Shown: piece after piece, positions 9,605 through 22,729 of the stretch
How positions within the stretch are numbered: position 1 is the first letter of the stretch
Layout of the letters: each line of letters begins with the position of its first letter
Source: Serendipita indica DSM 11827
Lineage: Eukaryota; Basidiomycota; Agaricomycetes; Sebacinales; Serendipitaceae
NCBI GenBank assembly: GCA_910890315.1
Contig: CAJVGD010000042.1
Location: 930,001-994,000, forward strand
Reading direction: 5' to 3'
DNA length: 64,000 nt
Notes under the pieces: model-generated
Database searches by the model: none
The model's input: the letters and a program-made list of their open reading frames with translations, nothing else
What the model was told of the DNA's origin: nothing
Made by a program: the position numbers and the translations under genes

Positions 9605-11149
9605 ATGGCGAACCCAAATGCGACCCCGGCATCTCCGCTCGAGGAGCAGCCAACTATTGGTCTTATTGGCATGGGAGAAATGGGGAAGATGTATGCCAGA
9701 CACCTCAGCGCTGCTGGTTGGAAGAAGTCTGTCGAGAGCGACGTATTAACTCTCCATTGACCCTTGATTGTAGGATACATGTCTGCGATCTTCCACAAAA
9801 GTACGAAGCCTTGAAGCACGAGCTTGCCGGTCAGTCTCCATCGGTGCCTCCCATTCCGCCCCTCTCATCTCTACTGATGGCAGCCTGATCAGAAATGCCC
9901 GGGATTGTGGTTCTCAGAGACGGACATCTCGTCTCAAGATCGTCAGATTTCATTATATATTCTGTAGAGGCGGAATACATTGACAAAGTCGTAAAGGAGT
10001 ATGGGCCGTGTGAGTCATCTGCACTCTAGAGCAACATGTTACTAAATGTGATTGGCAGCGACAAAATTAGGCGCCATCGTCGCCGGTCAGACGTCCGTCA
10101 AAGCCCCGGAAAGGGCCGCCTTCGAGAGCTACCTTCCTGAAGATGTTCATATCGTTTCCTGTCACTCACTACATGGGCCGACAGTACCTCCACTGGGGCA
10201 ACCTCTGGTTCTCATTCATCACCGAGGGCCCGACTGGGCTTTGACCCTCGTTGAGAACATTCTACGACCGCTCAGATCTCGCTTCGTATACATGTCCTTC
10301 GAGGAGCATGATAGTGTCACTGCAAATACCCAGGCTGTCACGCATGCCGCCTTTCTCAGCATGGGGACCGCATGGAGGAACTGCGGTAGTTATCCATGGG
10401 AACAGCCTGAGGGACGCTACGTGGGTGGAATAGAGACAGTAAAGGTCAATATTATGCATCGCATCTATGCCAACAAGTGGCATATCTATGCTGGGCTGGC
10501 AATTCTCAATCCAAGTGCGAAAGTGCAGATCGAGCAGTATGCCAAGAGTGCCACTGAGCTCTTCAAGCTCATGCTAGAAACCAAAGAGGCAGAGCTACGA
10601 GGGCGTGTATACAGGGCAAGGGACACCGTGTTCCGTGATGCACCAAGGACGCGCCCAATATTACTTAGCGAGAATCTACTCGACCGATTCAGCCTGGGGA
10701 CGTCTCGGGAGAATTTACATGATGTTCCCCAGGAGGATCATCGAGAGCAAACCGCGCGTCTTCCTCCCAATGCTAACTCGCACCTTAGCCTTCTCGCAAT
10801 GGTGGACTGCTGGGCCACGCTCTCTATCAACCCGTTTGCAGATCTCGAAGTCGCTGCGACGCCCATCTTCCGCATGTGGATTGGTGTCGCCGAATACCTA
10901 TTTCGATCTCGTGAGCGGCTGGATGCAGCACTTGACGCAGCGCTGTGGGACACTACGCATCGCTCAGACGACCTCGAGTTCATCGTCGCAGCACGGGGAT
11001 GGAGCCAATGCGTGTCCTTTGGCAACTTTGATCTCTACAGACGTCGCTTCGAGAAGACGGCTAGTTTCTTCAAGCCGCGCTTTGCACAAGCGCAAACGCT
11101 CGCCTCGAAGATGATAACAGCCATCCTTGAAGAGGGAAATAGCAGTTGA
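9605..11149 (+). CDS. TYR1: Prephenate dehydrogenase (NADP+), tyrosine biosynthesis
   Basis: Oxidative decarboxylation of prephenate to 4-hydroxyphenylpyruvate. The N-terminus carries a Rossmann dinucleotide loop in IGLIGMGEMGKMYARHL. The family signature follows: VSCHSLHGPTVPPLGQPLVL (substrate-site His and Ser), then FEEHDSVTANTQAVTHAAF, and the helical dimerisation domain (HRIYANKWHIYAGLAILNP). Three short introns are needed in the first 450 bases: WKK/IHVCD, A/EMPGIVVL and YGP/STKLG. All have GT-AG borders. The rest is one long exon. The length of about 455 residues matches fungal Tyr1. The start at 9605 is the only Met before the Rossmann fold. Confidence 0.92.
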
Positions 11150-11246
11150 TCTATATTGTGGACTTGAGCAGGAGCCATGAATATATTGCTGGTCGTAGTT
11201 TCACATGCTTGTATATGTAGCCTCTTGAACTCGGCCATCTTACGCC

Positions 11247-12586
11247 ATGCTCCGTCTTCGCGCCACTAAGCATTTGCGCTCAACATCTTTGCGACATTTG
11301 GGCACAATCTCTGTACAGACTGAAGGCATCGTGGTCCCTGGGATTTCGACCCGACTCCCATTCGCCTGGCTGCGCGACTCGTGCCAATGTCCATTATGTG
11401 TACACCCATCGACAAAACAAAAGCTCAGAGAGTCGTCATCTGTGTCTTTAGACATCCGACCGCTCCAGACTGATGGAGCGGTCTCGTTCTCCAACACCTT
11501 TGAGGAACTTACGGTGCAATGGGATCCAATTTTCGAACTCGATAAAAAATCTCACGTCTCTATTTATCCTTTGGACTTCCTTAAACGCTACTCGGACCCT
11601 CATCAATTACACGAATTCCATAAGGATGTGGAGCTCGTCCCATGGGTGGCAGCAGATATCTCAAAGTCCAGAGACTTGTTTGTTTCATACCGGGATCTTG
11701 ATACTCCCTCTGGACTTTTGCGAGCAATCGTCCAGCTCAACCGCTACGGTCTCCTGTTCGTTCGTGGGGTTCCCAATGAGGCCACCAACGATCATTCTTG
11801 CGAGTTGCCATCGCTCGCAACAAGTTTTGGAGAGATACGCGAGACTTTCTATGGACGGGTGTGGGACGTAAAGAATGTCAAGAACAGCAAAAACATTGCC
11901 TACACTAATCTCAATCTAGACCTTCACATGGACCTGTTGTATGTATTACGTATTGCCAGAATCATGAAAGACACCTAACACCTCATAGATATTTCCAACA
12001 CCCACCGAGATATCAAATCCTCCATTGCTTGCGAAATCGCGTCAAAGGCGGCGTCTCGATATTCGTTGACGCGTTCAAAGCGGCGGAGAAACTATACGAG
12101 TCTTCAAAGGAAGCTTTTGAGGTGCTTTCAACGACTCCTGTCGAGTTCCACTACATCAACGACGGCCACCACCTCCACCAATCCCACACAACAATCGAAC
12201 TGGCCCCAGCACATGCAAAGGATCAACGAACCACACAAGCATCTGTACCAAATATTGCTTTCATCAACTACTCTCCTCCGTTCCAAGCACCACTTTCTAT
12301 CAACACCCCACCGACTTTCTACTCATCCCTCGCCCAGTTTGCCGAGCTCTTACGACAACCCGAAAATCGTTTCGAGTATTTGCTAAAGGAAGGCGACGCT
12401 GTGCTATTTGATAACCGGAGAGTCCTGCACGCCCGGTCCGCATTTGAGGAGTGGACAGAAGAAGAGCGCCCCAGCAACGTCCCGCCGGCGATGGAAGGCG
12501 AGACAAGCCGGTGGCTAAAAGGTTGCTACCTGGAGTCGGATGCCGTCTGGGACCTCATGAGAGTCCTCAGGAGCAAGGCCGAATGA
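11247..12586 (+). CDS. Gamma-butyrobetaine dioxygenase-like Fe(II)/2-oxoglutarate enzyme
   Basis: Two exons, with a 50-nt intron at 11939..11988. The N-terminal DUF971-type zinc module is visible in LPFAWLRDSCQCPLCVHPST (Cys-x-Cys-x2-Cys ... His). The TauD/TfdA double-stranded beta helix follows, with the iron-binding His-x-Asp in DLHMDLLYF, PPRYQILHCL (2-oxoglutarate strand), and the distal His in FDNRRVLHARSAF. Both gamma-butyrobetaine dioxygenase and trimethyllysine dioxygenase of carnitine synthesis have this architecture. The former is preferred from the WLRD...CVHPSTKQ form, but the assignment between the two is not certain. The N-terminus (MLRLRATKHLRSTSLRHLG) is a plausible mitochondrial presequence. 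Confidence 0.8.
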
Positions 12587-13328
12587 AGCCCTCGGCGACA
12601 AGCCAACTGCGTGGGTAAATCCCCAGTTCCGTGTTTACAAGTTTATCCAGAACTATTCATCACACTCGACGCCTCTGTCGCCATCAGTGCTTCCTTTTAC
12701 TCTCGGCGGGAGTCCCGGCCCGCCGAAACCGGGGTTTGTGTTGGTGCGCAGGGGACATTTCACCGCGTTTCCCAAGATTATTTTCACCATCTTCTATTTG
12801 ATTTTGACCTCAGAGGAGCAGGAACGAAGGTGCTATGGCGCCTGATGTCAGTAGCCTCAGCCTTAACAAGAGATTGTCGCTCATCTTCAAAGGATTGAAT
12901 AACGGAAGACTTCCACTAGAACGGAATATTTGGTGAATCCCATTGTTTCATGACTGACATGATAGGGTCTGTATGGTGGAGCAATGCCGGGGATGCTCGA
13001 TGCTTCTTCGTTTGACGCGCTTCGTATAACAGTCCACGTGAATTCTATCTAGACTCACCGGAAACCTGCGTATGTTATAGCAACGTCTTTCTTTCTTGAC
13101 TTTCCTACCCTTCTTCGTATTCAAGCGGAAACTTTGAGAGGAGAGATCGCCCAAGGTGTGGCCTTTTTGTTGTCTTGGATCCGTTGAGCCATGTACAAGA
13201 TAATTTCACGACTTTACAGGCTGTTCCTGAAGTTCAAGCATTCTCCGATAATCAGCCACCCGCAACCTTCATAAATCTCAGACGCTGCGGTCGGCCTACC
13301 GTCAGGCGTGTCCCACAACATCACCGCG
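12587..13328. other. Intergenic region before the GH115 gene
   Basis: 740 bp with no gene recognised. Short frames at 12611..12898 (plus) and 12948..13154 (minus) show no domain. The region presumably holds the promoter of the alpha-glucuronidase gene. Confidence 0.4.
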
Positions 13329-16300
13329 ATGTGGTCGCCGCTGTCCATTCTCTTTGCTGCACTTGCACCTCTCCCTTCTGTGCTCGCCCTCGGCGGCCCA
13401 ACCTGTCTCTCGTTCAAATCTACCCAATATGCGATTACCACCAATAGCCAGGCCGCCACGATATGGATCGACTCGTCTGACTGGCCTGGTGTGCATCGTG
13501 CGGCCATTGACCTACAAAATGACCTTGAGAAGGTCACCGGAAAACGGCCCGTCATCCTAAATGTGACCATGTCGGCCACTACATCCAACTCCAACCTCGA
13601 TGCTGCTTCAAACACCATCCCTATCATTATCGGCACCGTCGGAAAGTCCAATCTCGTCTCCTTCGCATCACAGAGCAGCACAACGCTGAAGAACAAGGTT
13701 GCTGCCATTCAAGGCAAGTGGGAAGCCGGAATCTCGGAGGTTGTCAAGAACCCAATGGCGGGAGTAACTGCCGGATATGTCATCTTTGGTTCAGACAAGC
13801 GAGGCACGATTTACGGCATCTACGACTTCTTAGAGCAGGCGGGAGTTTCACCATGGTAAGCCAGTATCTCCTACTCCTGTGAGTTGCACAATCTGAACCT
13901 TCCAAGGTACTGGTGGAGTGATGTTCCGTACAAGAACCATAGCGCCATCTACGCGTTCCCAAATGTTACTTGCTCCCATGGCGAGCCATCCGTCAAATAT
14001 CGTGGAATCTGTAAGTCCTACTCTCAATCCCTCTTTAAATTACTGATAAGGCCTCAGTCATCAATGACGAGCAGCCTGCATTAACTGACTGGGTAATCGA
14101 AAAGTTCTCGAACGGCACCGTAGCAAACAGGCCGCCTTTCAACAGATTCATGTATTCCAAGGTCTTTGAACTACTGCTGAGACTCAAGGCAAACTACCTC
14201 TGGCCTGGTATGGTTATCTCACCTTCTACTTCACCAGCTCACGGACTTCTCAGCAATGTGGAACTCTGCATTTGGGGTGGATGATCCCCTCAATCAGTTT
14301 ACCGCTGATTATTACGGAATTGTCATGGGAACTAGCCACCAAGAGCCCATGTTGCGCTCGAGCCCAGGTGGGAGAATTGGCTTGTGCGAGGATTGAATCA
14401 CTTACGATACAAGTTGAATGGAACCAATTTGGATCCGGTCAATGGAACTGGGACGCCAACCAGGCAAACCTCGCCAAATTCTGGACTGATGGTGTGAAGC
14501 GCGGAGCACCATATGAAAGTATCTACACCTTGGGCATGCGAGGAACGGGAGACTGTAAGTTTTGTCATGACGCAGCGCTTGTCTCTCATTTCGATTCCAG
14601 TACCCGTCGATGAAACCGGTAATATCGACCTTCTTCAGAGAGTTGTCGCTGCCCAAAGAGACATTATCTCGAACGTGTTTAACAAGAGTGCTAGTACCGT
14701 TCCTCAGATGTGGTGTCTGTACAAGGAGGTGCAAGGCTACTATGTAAGTCTCAATCAGAGCAGAGGTGCATGACTAACAAGGATAGCAACGCGGTATGAG
14801 GGTTCCGGACGATGTCATTTTGCTCTGGACAGACGACAACTGGGGTAACATTCGGCGACTCCCAGCTCATGATGAACGAAACCGTACTGGGGGTGCCGGT
14901 GTTTACTATCATTTTGATTACGTCGGAAGCCCTCGTGACAACAAGTGGGGATCGGCGCATAATCTCCCCAAGTTCCACCACCAGCTCGGTCTTGCCAAAA
15001 AATACGGTGCCGATAAGATTTGGATTGTTAACGTACGTCGATACACGGAACTTTATATGTATAAGAACTGAAATTTCCTCTGAATAGGTTGGAGACATTA
15101 AGCCCCACGAAATATCCCTCGACTTCTTCATGACTTATGCCTGGAATACCACAATCTGGTCGAAGGACGACTTGGACAAGTACCGCAAGTCTTGGGCACT
15201 CAGAGAGTTCGGCTCAGATTCGTTGGCTCCCACTATTGCAGACCTCGTGAAACGATTCAGTCACCTCAACAGCCGCGCCAAGGTCGAGCTTTACAATTCA
15301 ACAATGTACAGCTTGACAAGCTACCGAGAGTAAGTACAAATAGTCTGTTTAGAGCGCTTTCTGATGCTATGCAGGGCTGAAGGCGTCATGGGAGAGTGGG
15401 ATGCTCTTGTCTCCTCCTCTAACCAAGTGTCGAGCCAACTTCCGGCAGTATACCAACCTGCATACTTCCAATTGGTTCACCATCCTATCATTGCTGGCAG
15501 AAACACACAGGCCTTGTATATTGACGCCGGCTATAATCAGCTCTACGCGAGCCAAGCACGTAGCCAGACAAATCAGAAGGCAGATGCTGTTGAAGCGAAT
15601 TTCGAGTACGACGAGGATATCCGCGATCAGTATCATGGGTTACTGAATGGGAAATGGAACCACATGATGTCTCAGACCCATCTTGGATGTAAGAGATTTA
15701 CTATGGATATAGTTCGTCACTCATGTGCTGTAGATTTCTATTGGCAGCAGCCCATGCTCAATAGCATGCCCTCTATCACTCGTGTTCAGAAGCGCCAAAC
15801 CGCACTCCCTGGCCCGATGAGGATTACCGTGGAGGATTCCAAGGGCGCGTGGCCAGGCGACAACTCGAACCAGTGCTCACAAGGCTACAATTGCCCTGTA
15901 TGTACATCCAGTAATCGATCAGTCACAAGCTGATCTCTTTTTTCCAGCCACCGAATGTTCCAGCACTCACACCCTATTCACCAATTCAGAATCGCTACAT
16001 CGAAATCTCTGCAGGAGGTCCGACACCATACACTTGGACCGCCTCATCTAATGTTGGCTGGCTCAAGCTTAATCAAACGTCTGGTAGTATTCCCGACGCC
16101 TACGCCGGTCAACGAGTGCTTCTCTCCGTTAATTGGAGCGCTGTGCCAGTAGGCACCTCCCCAACGGGTGTGGTCACTATCAAATCAAATGGAGGCCAAT
16201 CCGTCACCGTCTCCATGATTGCCGATTATAAGACGGTGCCGTCAGGTTTCAGTGGCTTCGTCGAAAGTGGAGGCATCGTTTCCATCCAGACTGAGCACTA

Positions 16301-16890
16301 TTCGCGTTCTACAGCGGTTGGAGGTGTCTCTTGGGAAGTACTTCCGCAATACGGTCGCAATCTTTCGGCTGTCAGCCCTGCTATCAGCGTCGATGCACGA
16401 TGGGCACCTGGAGCGGGTCCAGTTCTGTATGTGTGATCCAGGAATTTGTTTAGGATTTACTCATAATCTGCAGCGAGTACGACTTCTATACGTACAATTC
16501 GGTCAACGGCAACATCACAGTCACCGTTTATTCGGCACCGACTCTCAACACAGCTCCTGGCTACCCAATCACGTAGGTTTACATCATTATTTACATGTCC
16601 CTTTCTCATCCTGCGCTAGATATGCCATCGCTGTCGACAACAATACCCCTATCACGGTCCAGCCAATGCCATTGGAGACCGACCGAGGAGATTTGCCCAG
16701 CATCTGGAGCGTCGTGGTCGCCGAGGAGGTTATCCGCACTACGACATCGCACAAAGCCGCACCAGGCAAGCACACATTGAAGCTGTTTGCGACTGAGATT
16801 GGCTTCGTGACCGAAAAGATAGTCATCGAGACCGTTTCTGGCTCGGTCGCATATAGCTATCTGGGACCCCCAGAGAGTGTAAAGGTTTAG
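13329..16890 (+). CDS. Secreted glycoside hydrolase family 115 (xylan alpha-glucuronidase)
   Basis: GH115 enzymes release (4-O-methyl)glucuronic acid from glucuronoxylan. The protein starts with a signal peptide (MWSPLSILFAALAPLPSVLA). Landmarks in order: FGSDKRGTIYGIYDFLEQAG then VSPWYWWSDVP, FELLLRLKANYLWPAMWNS, GIVMGTSHQEPMLRS, YESIYTLGMRGTGDLPVDE, DVILLWTDDNWGNIRRLP, GGAGVYYHFDYVGSPR and IWIVNVGDIKPHEI. A C-terminal beta domain (TPYSPIQNRYIEISAGG, VGWLKLNQTSG) is as in fungal GH115. Roughly ten short introns; one at about 14370 joins RSSP to VEWNQFG. Several N-glycosylation sites. The length of about 1,000 residues suits the family. No breaks were seen. Confidence 0.92.
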
Positions 16891-16972
16891 GCCTGACGTT
16901 GATTATTTGTTGATGTACCGGTTGAAGTATCGTATTTTGAAAATTGCACACTCTTTTGGTTGTCGACGACGG

Positions 16973-18014
16973 TCATATGAGTTCGAATTCCCATGTCCTT
17001 GCGTCCATCATCCCTTCTTTTAGCACGGGGATTTCGCGTTCCCCCCGATGACCCATGGTCCGACGATGTGCGTACCCAGGATAGTCTTCAGGCTGAAACG
17101 CAAACGAGCGGATCTAGAGATGATCAGAAAAGAATTGTGCGATAAAAAGCATCGCTCACTTGCTTGTAAGGTGGTCCATCTCCTATCGGACGCTTTGCTA
17201 GCTTCGGCATCTCCCTGGGAGGATATGAAACAAAGCCTTCAAGAGCCGTGGCACGCATACCAAAGTGTGTATGGTACAGAATCACGCAATGTGACCAGGA
17301 CAGTTCCCTTCTTTGCCTCGGCCTTATTTTGTAGCTCTCCTTCTGATTCTATCTCCTCTTCGTCTTCACTGTCGGGGGCGCCCTTCTTCTTTCGAGATAT
17401 CTCATTAGTTGCACCTAGCGCGAGAAGGGGGGCAACAGAAGCAAAGAAACTAGAGACAAGCTCTTGATTCGTCCGAACGTTGCGATCCTGGTCTGTGATA
17501 CCTTTGCCTAATAAAGTTACAATATGTGTTTAGAATCATTTACGAGTATCTTACCAGCATGTGGAAAATTGAATGCAACGCGAGTGAACGTTTGCCCTCT
17601 GAGCTCCTTGCAGCTCTTAAGTTTGGTGGCGTCGACCTTGAAGAGCAAACGGACCCCGGCCTGTCGCAGCTCGGAGATGGTCTGAGTGGCCCAAGGGTAT
17701 TTTTCGTAGACCATCGGTTCAGAGTCATATGCGGTCGCTGTGATGCGACTTGAAGGTATTCCATGAGCCCTGACCAGCGAAAGGGCAAACGAGAAATCGC
17801 CTTCTCCAATCAAAAGAATAGTGTCAAGCTGAGAATATGGAATAGTTGGACGTCTCTTTACACTCTTGTCCGCCTTTTTCACTCGATTTCTTGTTGTCTG
17901 GGCCTTGTCCTTGGTCTCTGCGAGCTTCTTGCTGTCAGAAACCTGATGTTGTTTGTACATCTTTACTTGATGTTTCCCCAGTGCATTTTTTAAAGATTTC
18001 CTTGATCTGCCCAT
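16973..18014 (-). CDS. 25S rRNA (uracil-N3)-methyltransferase, Bmt5 family
   Basis: Nucleolar SAM-dependent enzyme. The N-terminus is Lys-rich (MGRSRKSLKNALGKHQVKM). The SAM site LLIGEGDFSFALSL is the hallmark of the DUF2431/Bmt5 family, followed by ATAYDSEPMVYEKYP and FTRVAFNFPHAG. Introns near 17470..17520, 17200..17260 and 17120..17170 connect to GKGITDQDRNVRTNQELV, a Glu-rich insert, TVLVTLRDSVPYTLWEMPKL then AKRPI, and QIRSFAFQPEDYPGYAHRRT. The stop is at 16973..16975 after WEFELI. The gene lies tail to tail with GH115, 82 bp apart, so the two 3' UTRs probably overlap. Confidence 0.85.
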
Positions 18015-18107
18015 AGCAAGGGGAACGGACGGAGTTTGCCGCTCACAAAAGTCGATCCTCTGCCACGTCTTGCGTTCCAGCTAGCACCCATTCCTTAAGC
18101 CGCCATT

Positions 18108-18487
18108 ATGGTCAGCTCATTCTCCAAAGTCTAATCTTGCTTCTGTGCTCACCGTATATCGTTCCTACGCGCATATTCCGCTGTCTCGCTGGCACTGTTC
18201 CTCTCCAACTCGTGTGCATCCGTGCTCGCGACGCTTGTAGCCTACTGCATTTGAGATCCGTCGAAAGAACGAAAAGTTTGCCGAGAATGTGCGCTCTGGC
18301 AAGACTGCTGTCCAGCCTTCCACTCGCGAGAAGTTGCAAAAGAGGTCGCCTATTGGCTACACGGCACTCTCTATCATCATCTTTGTAGTCATTGGAGGAG
18401 GTATGTTTATTATTCATTCGCGACCGAGGCTGCTCTGACCGTTTGTTAGGCGTTCTTCAACTCTTGAGCATCTTCTTCGGACGATGA
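18108..18487 (+). CDS. RAMP4/SERP1-type ER translocon-associated protein
   Basis: A 67-residue tail-anchored protein that binds the Sec61 translocon and protects nascent membrane proteins (family knowledge; yeast Ysy6). Spliced reading: M, then PTAFEIRRKNEKFAENV, RSGKTAV, KRSPIGYTALSIIIFVVIGG and GVLQLLSIFFGR. The basic KRNEKFAxNV-like motif and single C-terminal helix are diagnostic. Exon 1 is the ATG alone (18108..18110), followed by a 130-nt intron ending TTGTAG at 18240. The second intron is 18401..18449. The GTCAGC donor after the ATG is acceptable but not strong. No other upstream Met gives an open frame. Confidence 0.85.
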
Positions 18488-18659
18488 AGGAGGGGTTTCC
18501 TACTTCGGTCACGATATCTTTATATCCGGCGCGTTTAGTCGCCCCATTCTTGTATCTTCGCTGTTAATGCCAGGACTTCACCGGACCGCTCAGTGAGCAC
18601 ACGATATGGGCTCAATGACAACGAACGTGAATTCAAGATATTGCTATTTCACTGCCTTT

Positions 18660-20851
<2,192 letters not shown>

Positions 20852-21058
20852 GACGGTAGGGTTTCAAATTGGGGAGCTGACAACGCTGCGCACATAGACG
20901 GTCGGACGTCCGACAAGCAGAGCAATGCATTCGCCATCATTGTTTACACTCAGGCATTAAACTTGTAGAGAACTACCCCAATAGGCCCGGCACTCGGACG
21001 TTTATGCCAAAGCATTGGACACACCATAAAGGGCGGGGAAGATGGTCATGGACAAGGC
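20852..21058. promoter_or_regulatory. Divergent promoter between the RBBP4-like gene and quinone reductase 1
   Basis: 207 bp between the two start codons. It contains two unrelated short AT-rich patches but no recognised motif. Confidence 0.35.
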
Positions 21059-22423
21059 ATGAACCGCGTCGTATCGTCCTTGAGTAACATCAGGAGAACA
21101 CTTACAATGTCAGCAAGCAACTTTCCTGATACTATTAGAGCCATTCAGTACACAGGAGTCGGAGGGCCAGAGGTTATCAAAGTACGCCTTGCCTGCGTTC
21201 TCTACATTAAGGCTCATAAAGTCTATCAGCTCAACTCGGTCCCATTCCCGAAGCCTGGACCGAACGAAATGCTCATCAAGGTCTTATACGGAGGTAATCA
21301 GGACAGTCTTTGATCTTGCACTGCTTACAAGTGTTCAGGCGTCAATTTTCTCGATATTAACTTTCGAAGAGGTATGCTCTGTCCCAATGCAGCGACTTTT
21401 TTTACAAACAAACTCGAAGGAATATACCCACTTCCAGCCATTCCCTGGACAGCAGGATGGGAAGCTGCTGGTGTTCTCGAGTCGCTTCCATCCGATCCAG
21501 AAATTCTAAGTGACCCCGAATTCAAAGCCAGGCAGTTCAAAGTGGGCCAAATTGTCGCGTCGGTACGCCCGGTCCTCCAAAGACCATCGTCAGTCTAATT
21601 ATTCACCTCAGGTTGCGCCCGTCGCTTTCGCGGAATATATCACTCAACCTTGGATCAAAGTCCTTCCTGTTCCGGACGGTATCGGCCCCAAGTTGGCAGC
21701 AGCCACGTCGCTTCAAGGCACGACTGCTTTGACGCTTGTAGAGGAAGCCTACAATGCCAAGCAAGATGACTATTGCCTAGTGCACTCTGCTGCTGGCGGG
21801 CTTGGTCTCTTGTTCTGCCAGCTGCTAAGCGCACGTGGAGTTCATGTCATCGGGAGTGTGTCTACTAAGGAGAAGGCAGAGCTCGCAAAGGCTAACGGAG
21901 CTGAGTACACGATCAACTATAAAGAGGAGGATCTCGTGAAACGAGTCAAGGAAATCACCAACGGCGAAGGTGTTCATGGCATTTACGACGGTCTTGGAAA
22001 GGCAGCGTACGTATAACATTAGACCATGTCACATCGTAATATCCTGCAGGTGGCAAGATAACCTCGAGATGGTTAGGAGGAAAGGCACTATCGTCAATTT
22101 TGGCAATACTACTGGTGTGATACCTCCGTTCTCGATCCTTGACCTCAAGGCAAAGAATATCCACCTCGTTCGTCCAGAGTAAGTTGTCGTCGACACAATC
22201 TCTTCGCCCTTATAACGCTGTCCTCAGCTCCAGTCAGTATATGGTGACACCTCGTGAGATACGCGAATATAATTCGCTGCTTTGGAAAACGGTCAAGTCA
22301 GGAGAATTGAAAGCTGTCATCTCCAAGGAGTATCCATTTACCCCGGAAGGCGTTGGTGAAGCGCAGGAAGATCAGGCTTCTGGGAGGTCACTCGGCAAGC
22401 TCGTCATCAGGATTGCAAATTAG
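21059..22423 (+). CDS. Quinone oxidoreductase (zeta-crystallin-like MDR), copy 1
   Basis: NADPH-dependent quinone reductase of the zinc-free medium-chain dehydrogenase group. Landmarks: TIRAIQYTGVGGPEVIK, VPFPKPGPNEMLIKVLYGGV then NFLDINFRRG, YPLPAIPWTAGWEAAGVLE, and the NADPH loop HSAAGGLGLLFCQLLSARGV. Then come INYKEEDLVKRVKEITNGEG, ATWQDNLEMVRRKGTIVNFG and a C-terminus SLGKLVIRIAN. About five short introns. Two starts are possible: 21059, giving a basic 16-residue leader that might be mitochondrial, or the Met at 21107 (MSASNFPDT). It forms a tandem pair with the next gene, 300 bp downstream. Confidence 0.88.
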
Positions 22424-22729
22424 CTCCTATGATGTACGTAAAGTAACACCATCACCACTCATCTATTTCGACACCTTTGCTCATCCTCGAAAGAATTGGT
22501 CAGAATGTCTCACGGTATTCCGACCACTTTTGGAGCCTACGAATCCGCGCCACAGAAAGCTCACCAATCCCCGAAACAATGAGCACGTAGCAGTGTAACA
22601 TATTGATATGATTGCTTACGAATATACCGCGAAGCCGGCGGGAGTTGGCGACCATCGATGGCCCGTGTTATAAGGCCCCGCCTGACCTTGACTTCGCGAC
22701 ACCATCGCCCAATCTCGCAACCATCCAGG

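Noticed and set aside
16975-16990. GAGTTCGAATTCCC, resembling a tRNA T-loop
   Set aside because: It is coding sequence of the methyltransferase C-terminus (WEFEL); no matching acceptor stem or anticodon arm was found nearby.
17048-17467. 139-codon plus-strand frame
   Set aside because: Covers the 3' exons of the Bmt5-like gene on the other strand, which have clear family motifs.
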